Source: Sphingopyxis sp. JAI108
GTDB lineage: Bacteria; Pseudomonadota; Alphaproteobacteria; Sphingomonadales; Sphingomonadaceae
Length of the DNA: 64,000 nt
Direction: 5' to 3'
Assembly: GCF_013410105.1 (NCBI RefSeq)
Contig: NZ_JACCCJ010000006.1
Span: 46,368 to 110,367, forward strand
The notes beneath the pieces are model-generated. The model worked only from the letters and a program-made list of their open reading frames with translations. It made no database searches and had not been told where the DNA came from. Positions 46,829 to 54,932 of the stretch are shown in pieces (positions within the stretch are counted from its first letter, which is position 1; each line of letters begins with the position of its first letter). A program made the position numbers and the translations under genes.

Positions 46829-47460
46829 CGTCGCAGCCGTGGATGCCCGGCGACGGCGGCGAGGCGGACAAGCGCCACGCCCCCGCCACGCTGCGCAATC
46901 GCGATGCGATCGCGGCCGTACTCGCCGACTGGCTGCCCGCATCGGGGACAGTGCTTGAAGTCGCGAGCGGATCGGGTGAGCATGCCGTCCATTTCGCCTC
47001 GACCTTCGCGCACCTCGACTGGCAGCCGAGCGATCCCGATCCCGCCGGACTGACGTCGATCGCGGCTTACCGCGCAGAAGCCGCGCTCCCGAATTTGGGG
47101 GCGCCCGTCGCGCTCGACGCGTCGGCGTCCCAATGGCCGATCGAGCGCGCCGACGCGATCCTCTGCATCAACATGGTCCACATCAGCCCGTGGGAAGCGA
47201 CGCTTGGCCTGTTGGCGGGTGCGGCCAGACTGCTCGCCCCCGGCGCGCCGCTGATCCTCTATGGCCCTTATACCGAACCCGATGTGCGGACCGCAGAGAG
47301 CAACCTTGCCTTCGACGCCAGCCTGCGGAGCCGCGATCCGGCTTGGGGGCTGCGCGATGCCGACGCGGTCAAGGCGGCCGCCGCCGACGCCGGCATTGCC
47401 TTCACCGAGCGTCGCGCGATGCCCGCGAACAATCTGATGCTGCTCTTCCGCCGCACCTGA
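46825..47460 (+). CDS. DUF938 family SAM-dependent methyltransferase-like protein
   Basis: A 211-residue protein with a class I methyltransferase fold. The family start DKRHAPATLRNRDAI is clear, followed by the SAM motif VLEVASGSGEHAVHFAS near 43-59, and CINMVHISPWEATLGL, then LYGPYTEPDVRTAESN. The substrate is unknown. It overlaps the ABA4-like gene by 4 bp (ATGA), so the two are coupled. A 101-bp gap separates it from the acyl-CoA synthetase. Confidence 0.85.
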   Translation: MTSQPWMPGDGGEADKRHAPATLRNRDAIAAVLADWLPASGTVLEVASGSGEHAVHFASTFAHLDWQPSDPDPAGLTSIAAYRAEAALPNLGAPVALDASASQWPIERADAILCINMVHISPWEATLGLLAGAARLLAPGAPLILYGPYTEPDVRTAESNLAFDASLRSRDPAWGLRDADAVKAAAADAGIAFTERRAMPANNLMLLFRRT

Positions 47461-47561
47461 CGGACCTGACAGGATCGGCGATCGGCGCTTTACCTCGCGC
47501 CCGCAGCCGCTAGCGTTCCTCCAATTGCGCGCAAAAGACGCGATTCGAGGAGAGAGAGGCG

Positions 47562-49121
47562 ATGGGCCGCGACGTTTCGGAACTGTTTACGTTCGACGAA
47601 TTCCTGACCCACTGGGCCGCCGAGCGGCCCGACCGGGTGGCGCTGCGCGAAGAGGATCGCGTCTACAGCTATGCCGAACTCGACGAACTGACCGCGCTGG
47701 CGGCGTCGGCGCTGATCGCGGCGGGGCTGCAGAAGGGCGACCGGATCGCGTGGATCGGCAAGAACAGCGATCTTTATTTCACGCTCTTCTATGGCGCGGC
47801 GCGCGCCGGCATCGTGATGGCACCGATCGGCTGGCGTTTGTCGCCCACCGAATGGGCGTTCATCGTCAATGATACGCAGGCGAAGATGGTCTTCGCCGGA
47901 CAGGGGTTCGAGGGACTGGCGGATCAGCTTGCTGGCAAGCTTGCGAACGATCCGGCGATCGTAAGCGCGACCGACGCATGGGCGATGATCGAGGGTGCGG
48001 CGCGCATCCCCTTCGAACCGTCGGGCGCGAACGACGCGGTGCTCCAGCTTTATACCTCGGGAACCACGGGTAACCCCAAGGGCGCCGTCCTCTCGAACCG
48101 CAACCTCTTCGCGCTCCGTAAGCATTCGAGCACGCTCGACATGCCCTACACCAAATGGGACGATGACGAGGCGGTGCTGGTTGCGATGCCGTGCGCGCAT
48201 ATCGGCGGCACCGGGCTCGGCATCATGGCGCTCGCGGCGGGACTCCCCGGTATCATCCTCGCCGAATTCAATCCCGACGGGGTGTTCGACGCGGTCGAGC
48301 AGCATGGCGTGACGCGCTTTTTCATGGTCCCCGCGGCGCTCCAGATGCTGCTGATGCACCCGCGCTGCGCCAGCGTCGATTACAGCCGCCTCAAATATAT
48401 CCTCTATGGCGCCGCGCCGATCCCGCTCGAACTGCTGCGCCAGTGCATCCAGGTCTTCGGTGCCGATTTCATCCAGGCTTATGGGATGACCGAGACCACC
48501 GGCACCATCTCGATGCTGCCGCCCGAGGATCATGATCCGGCGGGCAATGCGCGGATGCGCTCGGCCGGCAAGGCGCTGCCCGGGGTCGAAATCGTCATCC
48601 TCGGTCCTGACGGCCAGCCGGTTCCGACGGGCGAGGTCGGCGAAGTCGTGACGCGTTCGTCGAACAATATGCTGGGCTATTGGAACCTGCCCGACGCGAC
48701 CGCGAATACGATGACCGACGACGGCTGGATCCGCACCGGCGACGCGGGCTATCTTGATGCCGACGGCTATCTTTTCATCCACGACCGGATGAAGGACATG
48801 ATCATCACCGGCGGCGAGAATGTCTATCCCGCCGAGGTCGAAAGCGCGATCTTTGGCCATCCGGCGGTTCAGGAAGTCGCGGTGATCGGCATCCCCGATC
48901 CGAAATGGGGCGAGACGGTGAAGGCGGTGGTTGTCGCCAAACCCGGCACCGGCGTCGAGGAGGCCGACATCATCGCTTGGGCGCGCGAACGCATCGCGCC
49001 CTTCAAATGCCCGCGCAGCATCGACGTGATCGAGGCGCTGCCGAGGAACGCGAGCGGCAAGATTTTGCGCAAGGACCTGCGTGCGCCCTATTGGGAAGGC
49101 TATGAGCGGATGGTGAATTGA
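47562..49121 (+). CDS. Acyl-CoA synthetase (class I adenylate-forming enzyme)
   Basis: A 519-residue ligase that activates a carboxylic acid with ATP and joins it to CoA. The AMP-binding loop is LYTSGTTGNPKGAVLSN, with QAYGMTETTGTISMLP, the hinge region DGYLFIHDRMKDMIITGGEN and the catalytic Lys in RNASGKILRKDLR. The chain length preference is not apparent; relatives include fatty-acid-CoA ligases. ATG 47562 follows GAGGAGAGAGAGG. It is followed by hairpins that may stop transcription. The RNASGKI lysine could be regulated by acetylation, as in relatives. Confidence 0.88.
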   Translation: MGRDVSELFTFDEFLTHWAAERPDRVALREEDRVYSYAELDELTALAASALIAAGLQKGDRIAWIGKNSDLYFTLFYGAARAGIVMAPIGWRLSPTEWAFIVNDTQAKMVFAGQGFEGLADQLAGKLANDPAIVSATDAWAMIEGAARIPFEPSGANDAVLQLYTSGTTGNPKGAVLSNRNLFALRKHSSTLDMPYTKWDDDEAVLVAMPCAHIGGTGLGIMALAAGLPGIILAEFNPDGVFDAVEQHGVTRFFMVPAALQMLLMHPRCASVDYSRLKYILYGAAPIPLELLRQCIQVFGADFIQAYGMTETTGTISMLPPEDHDPAGNARMRSAGKALPGVEIVILGPDGQPVPTGEVGEVVTRSSNNMLGYWNLPDATANTMTDDGWIRTGDAGYLDADGYLFIHDRMKDMIITGGENVYPAEVESAIFGHPAVQEVAVIGIPDPKWGETVKAVVVAKPGTGVEEADIIAWARERIAPFKCPRSIDVIEALPRNASGKILRKDLRAPYWEGYERMVN

Positions 49122-49250
49122 GCGGCGGCTTTCGACCGGAAGTAGTTACCAGCCCAAATGCACTGGGAATGGCTCCATTTGCGGTTGGCACATCGACGGT
49201 GAGAATGTGAAAGCCAACCTCATCGCCGCCCCATAAATTGGCCCCACATC

Positions 49251-49285
49251 CGGCCTTTCACGCGACCTACACCCCCGAAAGGCCG
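49251..49285. repeat. Inverted repeat downstream of the acyl-CoA synthetase gene
   Basis: CGGCCTTTC (49251-49259) and GAAAGGCCG (49277-49285) form a perfect 9-bp stem with a 17-nt loop, in the 238-bp gap between convergent genes. No T run follows. The rest of this gap (49122-49250) shows nothing recognisable. Confidence 0.5.
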
Positions 49286-49327
49286 ATGCGTTTTCCTCGT
49301 TGGCTTTGCCATGCACGGGGGCACGGA

Positions 49328-49356
49328 GGGCTTCACCTTATAGGTGGAGCCCTTTT
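49328..49356 (+). terminator. Likely intrinsic terminator for the acyl-CoA synthetase gene
   Basis: A 10-bp stem (49328-49337 / 49343-49352) with one G-U-type mismatch is followed by TTTT (49353-49356) on the plus strand. It lies next to the stop of the convergent GST-like gene and may serve both. Confidence 0.6.
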
Positions 49357-49359
49357 CCG

Positions 49360-49983
49360 TTAAGCGGAGGCTGTCTGCCGCTGCCGCGCGTGCCGGAAAC
49401 CGTCGCGCGCCATGCAGCGGCCCAGCCACGCCTTGGTCGCATCGCCCAGCACATCGTCGGCGCCCAAAGTCGTCGCGAGGAAGGCGGCATAGCCGATCAC
49501 GATGTCGGCGATGGTGAAGCGCCCCGCGACCAGCCACTCGCGCCCGTCGCCCAGCGCGGCCTCGATGCTTTTCGCGCGGCCGCCGAAGAAGGCTTTGTAA
49601 TCCGCGACTGCTTGGCTCAGCCGCCGCTCCTCGGGCTCGACGCGCGTGTAGCGGATCATGATCGCGAGCGGGAAGGTGAGGGTCGCGTCGCTGCGGTGCA
49701 GCCAGTTGCGATAATCCCAATAATCCGCCTCGTCACGGCGCACCTCGAGCGGCGTCCCCTCGGCGATGCGTTCGCAGATCGCCGCCGATTCCGTCATCAG
49801 CCGTCCGTCCTCGACCCAGCCGGGGATCGTCATCAGCGGGTTCACCGCGCGATAATCGGGCTCGAACGCGCGCGGCGGGAATTTCAGCAGCCGGAGGTCG
49901 ACGTCGATCCCCGCTTCCTCGACCGCCCACAGGCAGCGCAGCGAGCGCGCGTCGGGACAATGATACAGGATAGGGCGCGTCAT
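49360..49983 (-). CDS. Glutathione S-transferase-like protein
   Basis: A 207-residue protein of the GST fold. The thioredoxin-like N-terminal domain begins PILYHCPDARSLRCLWAVEE and contains PLMTIPGWVEDGRLMTESAAI, where the cis-Pro and the E-S pair bind glutathione. The helical C-terminal domain has the FTIADIVIGYAAFLA segment typical of the fold. ATG 49983 was chosen; an upstream in-frame extension would lie in the permease gene. Its start overlaps the permease stop (ATGA). Substrate unknown. Confidence 0.87.
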   Translation of the reverse strand: MTRPILYHCPDARSLRCLWAVEEAGIDVDLRLLKFPPRAFEPDYRAVNPLMTIPGWVEDGRLMTESAAICERIAEGTPLEVRRDEADYWDYRNWLHRSDATLTFPLAIMIRYTRVEPEERRLSQAVADYKAFFGGRAKSIEAALGDGREWLVAGRFTIADIVIGYAAFLATTLGADDVLGDATKAWLGRCMARDGFRHARQRQTASA

Positions 49984-50924
49984 GCTGCAACCTCCTTCGG
50001 CCGCGCGATATGGCGGCGATGCTCGCGCCATGCGATGAACAGGCCCGAGGCGATGATGAGCGGGGCGCCGACCCAGGTCGTGTCGGCCGGCAGGGTGCCA
50101 AAGAACCACCAGCCGGCGGCGATCGCCCAAAGCAGGCTCGAATAATCCATCGGGATCACCACCGACACGGGCGCGAGGCGCAGCGCGCCGGTCAGCGACA
50201 TCTGGACGACCGCGCCCAGGAAACCGAGCCCGATCAAGAGCAGCCATTCGTGGCCGCTATGCGGCGTGATGACGAAGGGCAGGGCGATGCCGAGCGGGAT
50301 CATCGACAAGAGGCTGAACCAGAAGACGATCGTCGCGGCATTTTCGGTGCGGCCCAGGTCGCGCACCGCAATCGTGATCAGCGCCGTCATGATCGCGCCG
50401 GTCAGCGCGACGAGCGTGCCGACGCCGTGCGTCCCGCCGAAGCCGCCCGCGAAGCCCGAAAGCGGGTCAAGCACGACGAGCACGCCGACGAAGCCGACGA
50501 TCACCGCGCTCCAACGCTGCCACCCCGTCGCCTCGCCGAGCAGCAGCGCCGCGAAAATGACCGCGAAGATCGGCACCGAGAGGCTGATGGTCGTCGCCTC
50601 GGCCATCGGCAGCAGGATCATCGCGCCGAAATTGCACGCCATGCCGGTCAGGCCCATCAGCATGCGCCGCGCGTGCGCGCCGATCCGCTGCGTCCTGAGC
50701 AATGAGAGGCTGCCCGTCGCCACCACCCATGCCAGCAGGAAGGGCAGCACGAGCGCCTGTCGCCAGAACAGGCTTTCGACGACATGGATTCCCGCCGCGT
50801 CGATCTTTTTGACCAGCACGAACATCAGCGACAGGCTGACCATCGCGAGCAGCCGCAGGGCGATCCCGCCCAGATAATGCTGCGGAGGTCCGTCGAACGG
50901 GGTGGATGATGGCGCGTCGCTCAT
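49980..50924 (-). CDS. EamA/RhaT-family transporter (DMT superfamily)
   Basis: A 314-residue inner-membrane permease with about ten transmembrane helices and two EamA repeats (the first from LGGIALRLLAMVSLSLMFVLV, the second from GTLVALTGAIMTALITIAV). Members export or import small metabolites and amino acids, but the substrate is not deducible. Upstream is a short gap to tRNA-Trp, which is on the other strand. The gene overlaps the GST-like gene, so the two are likely cotranscribed. Confidence 0.9.
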   Translation of the reverse strand: MSDAPSSTPFDGPPQHYLGGIALRLLAMVSLSLMFVLVKKIDAAGIHVVESLFWRQALVLPFLLAWVVATGSLSLLRTQRIGAHARRMLMGLTGMACNFGAMILLPMAEATTISLSVPIFAVIFAALLLGEATGWQRWSAVIVGFVGVLVVLDPLSGFAGGFGGTHGVGTLVALTGAIMTALITIAVRDLGRTENAATIVFWFSLLSMIPLGIALPFVITPHSGHEWLLLIGLGFLGAVVQMSLTGALRLAPVSVVIPMDYSSLLWAIAAGWWFFGTLPADTTWVGAPLIIASGLFIAWREHRRHIARPKEVAA

Positions 50925-51016
50925 GCGAAATCGCGCATATCAGTCCGGCTCGCACGCGCAAGCCGTCATCCCCCTTGCCCCGTCCCTCCAATCGGGCTAG
51001 TGGCGCACTCCGGCCT

Positions 51017-51092
51017 AGGGGTATAGCTCAGTTGGTAGAGCATCGGTCTCCAAAACCGAGGGTCGCGGGTTCGAGTCCTGCTGCCCCTGCCA
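51017..51092 (+). tRNA. trnW: tRNA-Trp (CCA anticodon)
   Basis: A 76-nt cloverleaf. The acceptor stem pairs AGGGGTA (51017-51023) with TGCCCCT (51082-51088), then discriminator G and an encoded CCA. The D arm AGCTCAGTTGGTAGAGC and the T arm GCGGGTTCGAGTCCTGC are standard, and the anticodon loop CTCCAAA gives CCA, which reads UGG. In many genomes secE-nusG follow tRNA-Trp, but here a decayed integrase does. Confidence 0.97.
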
Positions 51093-51099
51093 GGACCGC

Positions 51100-51189
51100 G
51101 TCCCAGGACGTCCCAGAGAGGCCCAGCGCGTCTCTCGAAAATCAGAAAATCAGCGGGTTATGAGTAAGGGACGTCCCATGATGTCCCCC
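51100..51189 (+). repeat. Two 17-bp imperfect direct repeats just after tRNA-Trp
   Basis: The unit TCCCA-N5-TCCC occurs at 51100-51116 and 51173-51189 (13 of 17 positions equal), each with two TCCC blocks 10 bp apart. Lying between a tRNA 3' end and an integrase remnant, they could be arm-type recombinase binding sites of a former island attachment region. That role is inferred. Confidence 0.4.
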
Positions 51190-51345
51190 CCTGCTCCCCT
51201 TGCAGTTTGAGTCGATTGTTGGTGTCAAATGGCGCTGACTACCAACACTGGTGAGCCTGGGAATCGAACTCGCGACGTGTCGGGTAGGAGGTAGCAACAT
51301 GTTTACCAACGTTGCCATCGACGCCTTCAAGCCAGCCGGGAAGCC

Positions 51346-51673
51346 ATACAGGAAGGTGAACGGGACGAGTTCGAAAATCTCGATGGGCCCGAACCAGTGT
51401 GGCGCCTCTCGCCTGAGCGAATGAAAATGCGATCAGAGCACTTGGTTCGCTACGGCGGCAAGCGCTGGGCCTGCTCGACGAAATCCGCGATCTCAATGTG
51501 TATCGTGCTGCAGGCAATATGCGCTTGGGCCGTTATCTTTTCCCGGCGCCAATTGCGAAGACGCTGGTGATCAGCGAAAATCGAATGATCGACATCATGT
51601 ACCGGATGGCGCTTCGCGGAAAGGCAACCGTCCAAGGCTTTCGTGGCCTCGCAAGCACAGTTCTCAACGGTTG
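51346..51673 (+). pseudogene. Decayed P4-type tyrosine integrase fragment
   Basis: Two pieces of one integrase lie in different frames. In the first (frame of 51361), GPEPVWRLSPERMKMRSEH matches the 'W-x-I/L-P-x-E-R-M-K-M-R' block of P4-like integrases. After a frameshift near 51450, RRQALGLLDEIRDL, LGRYLFPAP and VQGFRGLASTVLN continue in the frame of 51498. The catalytic H of the HGFR box is replaced by Q (codon 51633-51635) and the C-terminal Tyr region is missing. It has no start region and must be inactive. It follows tRNA-Trp, the usual attachment position. Confidence 0.78.
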
Positions 51674-51965
51674 TGCCGCGCTTTATTTCATATGTTTTCG
51701 TATAAAATTGCTTGATTCAGAAAATGGACGAATCGAATATGGTTGAATATCGGTAATTTCGACGACCTTTTTCTTGGGGACTTTTCTGAACCTCTTAGGC
51801 CGATGTCAGCGGCTATGTCCGGCGGGCTGGCCGATTGTCTTGATTTTACCGATAATGAGTTCATAATCAGCAAGTCTTGCGATTAGTAACCAGGCACGCC
51901 GGAGGATGATTTTTCGGGTGTTGCTTGGCCAGGCCGTAGGGGGCCCCGCTGCCGAACAGTATCAC
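51674..51965. other. AT-rich region upstream of the response regulator
   Basis: About 290 bp with clearly lower GC than the surroundings and no convincing gene. It joins the integrase remnant to the regulator gene and likely holds the promoter for the latter. The remaining DNA between tRNA-Trp and the remnant (51190-51345) also lacks genes. The composition suggests foreign or decaying sequence. Confidence 0.5.
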
Positions 51966-52643
51966 ATGCGCGTCCTGATCATAGAGGATAACAGCCGTCT
52001 GGCGGCGCTCATTTCCGAGGGTATAGCTCGGCACGGATTTAGCGGGGACGGTGTGGCGAGTATCGACGAAGCCGAAGATTCGCTCGCCAGCGCGACCTAT
52101 GATGCGGTTATTCTGGATCTGGGGCTCCCTGACGGTGACGGACTTGACTGGCTGCGCCGCGAAAGGCCGAAACGACCGCTCCCGCCCGTTTTGATCCTCA
52201 CCGCGCGCGATGGCATGGGCGATCGTGTCGCCGGCCTTGACGCGGGGGCCGACGACTATCTTGTCAAGCCCGTCGAAATGGAGGAGCTGGCTGCCCGACT
52301 CCGCGCGCTCCTGCGCCGTCCGGGAACGCGCGAGCTGCCGGTCATCCGGGCCGGAAGGCTGGCGTTCAACGTGGCGACGCGAACGGCTCGGAGCGGCGAC
52401 CATGCTATCCCGCTGACACGTCGCGAAGCCGATTTGCTGGAGTTGCTCATTCGCCGGGCCGGCACCGTCGTTCGGCGGTCGTCGATCGAAGACGCATTGT
52501 ATCGCTTTGACGAACCGGTGACGCCGAATGCGGTCGAGGCGACCGTGTCCCGGCTCCGCCACAAGTTGAGCGAAGCCGATCGTCCGGACATGCTCATCAC
52601 GGTCCGGGGAATGGGCTATTTACTCAGGGATTGCGGAGATTAA
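51966..52643 (+). CDS. OmpR-family response regulator
   Basis: A 225-residue two-domain regulator. The receiver domain has acidic D8, phospho-acceptor D51 (AVILDLGLPDGDGL), T79 and K101 (DDYLVKPVEM). The C-terminal winged helix contains LTRREADLLELLIRRAGTVV, ending TVSRLRHKLSE and ITVRGMGYLLRD. ATG 51966 was chosen because it gives the family start RVLIIEDN; a start at 51906 lies directly against its GGAGG and adds 20 unlike residues. It is followed by a histidine kinase, so the two form a two-component system. Target genes are unknown; the peroxidase region downstream is a candidate. Confidence 0.9.
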   Translation: MRVLIIEDNSRLAALISEGIARHGFSGDGVASIDEAEDSLASATYDAVILDLGLPDGDGLDWLRRERPKRPLPPVLILTARDGMGDRVAGLDAGADDYLVKPVEMEELAARLRALLRRPGTRELPVIRAGRLAFNVATRTARSGDHAIPLTRREADLLELLIRRAGTVVRRSSIEDALYRFDEPVTPNAVEATVSRLRHKLSEADRPDMLITVRGMGYLLRDCGD

Positions 52644-52695
52644 GGCGCCGCATTCGGTCTCGCGCCGCCTGACGCGTGGTCTCGCCTGGACGGGG

Positions 52696-53688
52696 GTGTT
52701 CGGGGGCCTTGCGCTGATCATCTTTGTCAGCTTTGATGTGGAGGTTATGCTCGAGCAGAGGACCGCAGCGGACGGCTGGCGGGGCGAATGGCTTGAAATC
52801 GGCGAGCATGTCGTCCTGCCGCTTCTCTTGCTGATGGTGCCGATGTTTTTCGCCGCGAGATGGGTTATTCGAACATCGCTCGCTCCGTTGGGCGCGGCGG
52901 CCGCACACATGGATTCGGTGCTCGGCACCGACCGCGGATTTCGCGTGAATCTCGACGAATTCCCGCTCGAGGTTCAGCCATTCGCGCGCGCGCTGAACGA
53001 TCTTCTGGCGCGCCTTGATGATGCGGCCGGGCAGCGCGAGGCCTTTGCCGCCAATGTGGCCCACGAACTCCGAACGCCATTGGCAATACTGATGATCGAA
53101 CTCGACCGGTTGGGATCGCCAGATGCTCACCGGCTGAAAAAGGATGTGGCGGCGATGAAGCGGCTTGTCGGCCAGATCATGATGATGGCCCAGATGGACG
53201 TTTATCTGGAGGCGCCAATCCCCCGAAGCCGCATTTCCCTTCCCGACGTCGCGATGGAAGTGGCAAACCGCTTTGCGCCGCTGGCGGCGGAGCAGGGCAG
53301 ACATGTGGCGTTGGCGGTCGAAGGCAAGCCGATGGTTTCGGGAATCAGGGAGACGCTTGCGGCAGCGCTTTCAAACCTGTTGGAAAATGCGTTGCGGGTG
53401 ACCCCCGAGGGCGGGACGGTTGTGATCTCTATCGGTCCCGACGCCCGACTATGTGTAAGGGACGAGGGGCCCGGCTTGTCGGCGGCGGAACTGGCCGCGC
53501 TCAGTCATCGGTTTGCTCGCGCCGATCACGCCAGCGTGGGGGGGGCGGGGCTTGGCCTTGCGATCGTGGCGCGGATCGCAGAAATCCACCACGCCGCATT
53601 GGTGACGGATCCTCATCGAAGAGAAATATGTCTGCTATTTCAAGATGACGAACATTTAGTGGGATCGGGCGCTCTCGATCGGAACTGA
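52696..53688 (+). CDS. Sensor histidine kinase
   Basis: A 330-residue kinase as started here at GTG 52696, with two transmembrane helices (about 1-14 and 38-57) around a very short periplasmic part, then a HAMP-like linker, the H-box with H123 (AANVAHELRTPLAILM), and the ATP domain with NLLENALRVTPEGG, DEGPGLS and GGAGLGLAIV. The reading frame stays open back into the regulator gene, adding a basic stretch (SVSRRLTRGLAWTG) that would suit the cytoplasmic start of the first helix. No ATG, GTG or TTG serves that extension, so the true start is uncertain. Partner of the upstream regulator. Confidence 0.87.
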   Translation: MFGGLALIIFVSFDVEVMLEQRTAADGWRGEWLEIGEHVVLPLLLLMVPMFFAARWVIRTSLAPLGAAAAHMDSVLGTDRGFRVNLDEFPLEVQPFARALNDLLARLDDAAGQREAFAANVAHELRTPLAILMIELDRLGSPDAHRLKKDVAAMKRLVGQIMMMAQMDVYLEAPIPRSRISLPDVAMEVANRFAPLAAEQGRHVALAVEGKPMVSGIRETLAAALSNLLENALRVTPEGGTVVISIGPDARLCVRDEGPGLSAAELAALSHRFARADHASVGGAGLGLAIVARIAEIHHAALVTDPHRREICLLFQDDEHLVGSGALDRN

Positions 53689-53850
53689 TCGTCAGGTTGG
53701 CGTCAGCTTGGGGGCATAGGCTCAACTTTGACCGAATCGTTTCATAATTGGAGAAAAGCCTTCCTGCACGGGTCGCGGCGGCGGGAAAAGGTCAAGCGGG
53801 AGTATGTTTGTCGGCGCGTGCCTAGGCAAGTACCCGTGGGGGGCAAATCC

Positions 53851-54606
53851 GTGGCGAAAGAAACATGTGAGATTTTGGTTGCGGATAGCCATCCGCTTTG
53901 CCGCGAAGGCCTGACCACGCTTTTTTCGCGAAATCTCGGTCGATCCGACCTGGTCGAAGCCTGGGACTTTCCGTCCGTCATCGCCACGATTGCGGCGCGC
54001 CGGTCGATCGGCCTTGTAACCATCGATCTCGGCCTGCCGGGAATGCACAAGCGCGAGGGCTTGCGCGATTTGCGCGTCAAATATCCCGAGGTCCGCATTG
54101 TCGTGGTAACCGCGTCCCGCGACCGCGAAATCGTGCTCGACGCGCTGGGCGCTGGCGTCCACGGCTATATTCCAAAAGATTTTTCGGTCCACGAAATGGC
54201 GGAAGCGTTAAGCAAGGTGCTGGCGGGGCAGATTTATGTTCCTCCGTTTCTTTCCGACCTGAATGTCCGCAAGGCGAATGTCGCGGAGGAGGAGGGCGGC
54301 GCACACGAGACGGCGCTGACCGGACGCCAGTTCGAAGTGCTGCACCTCCTCGCGGCTGGGCGCTCGAACAAGGAAATTGCCCGGCTTCTTTGCATCGCGG
54401 AGGGAACGGTCAAGGTCCATATTGCCGCGGCCTTTCGTATGCTGGGTGTCCATAACCGGGTCAGCGCTGTGGCGGTGATGCAGGCGCGGGCGTTCAACGG
54501 CAGTCCCGACCAGAAATATCTGCCTGGCCTTATCGAAGAGAGCCGCGGAAAGCCGATGTTGCAACGCAACTTCAGCGGGCTGTCCCAGATATATTACAGG
54601 CGTTGA
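53851..54606 (+). CDS. LuxR/NarL-family response regulator
   Basis: A 251-residue regulator if GTG 53851 is used; an ATG at 53728 would add 41 residues. GGGGGG before 53851 and the family-like CEILVADSHPLCREGL support the later start. The receiver has D59 (VTIDLGLPGM) and K109 (GYIPKD); the acidic pocket shows D12-S13 instead of the common D-D pair. The LuxR helix-turn-helix is LTGRQFEVLHLLAAGRSNKE then IARLLCIAEGTVKVHIAAA. No kinase is adjacent on its far side. It precedes the peroxidase gene and may control it, which is inference. Confidence 0.86.
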   Translation: MAKETCEILVADSHPLCREGLTTLFSRNLGRSDLVEAWDFPSVIATIAARRSIGLVTIDLGLPGMHKREGLRDLRVKYPEVRIVVVTASRDREIVLDALGAGVHGYIPKDFSVHEMAEALSKVLAGQIYVPPFLSDLNVRKANVAEEEGGAHETALTGRQFEVLHLLAAGRSNKEIARLLCIAEGTVKVHIAAAFRMLGVHNRVSAVAVMQARAFNGSPDQKYLPGLIEESRGKPMLQRNFSGLSQIYYRR

Positions 54607-54932
54607 ACCAGGCTTCACCGTCACGCGCCGGCGCAGCGCGAAACCAGATTTCTTCCGTTCTTCCTTTGCTTTGCTGACTTGTCGTCGGAATTTCGCACGC
54701 GTCTTCGCTGATCGCTCACTATATATAAAGTACTATGTCTATTGCGACACAGTTATATTGCAGACGAATATAGAATTGCGGAAACGGAATAGGTCGCCAG
54801 TCCAACTCGACTATGATGCTTAATCAGCCATAACTTACACCCACAAGATCCCGCAGATCGACAGCGTATCGCGAGTCGAAAGCCGTGCCGTAAAGTGAGC
54901 GGTGCGCGCGGGTTTATTGCAGGGAGGTAAAC
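54607..54932. other. Upstream region of the RTX peroxidase gene
   Basis: A 326-bp gap, AT-rich around 54720-54780, with no gene. AGGGAGG at 54921-54927 is the ribosome binding site of the peroxidase gene. The AT-rich part probably contains the promoter, but no clear -35/-10 pair or operator could be assigned. Confidence 0.5.

Noticed and set aside
51255..51285. tRNA T-arm-like sequence (GAGTTCGATTC) on the reverse strand with CCA nearby
   Set aside because: Only 13 nt lie between the loop and the CCA end, where 16 are needed, and the T stem does not pair. No acceptor or anticodon arm could be found.
51093..51345. secE-nusG expected after tRNA-Trp
   Set aside because: No reading frame of that kind exists; the segment leads to the integrase remnant.
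51498..51746. 82-residue frame as an intact small gene
   Set aside because: It is the second half of the frameshifted integrase, starts mid-domain and lacks its own ribosome site.
54730..54790. Promoter boxes in the AT-rich stretch before the peroxidase gene
   Set aside because: Several TATA-like words occur, but none has a partner at the right distance.
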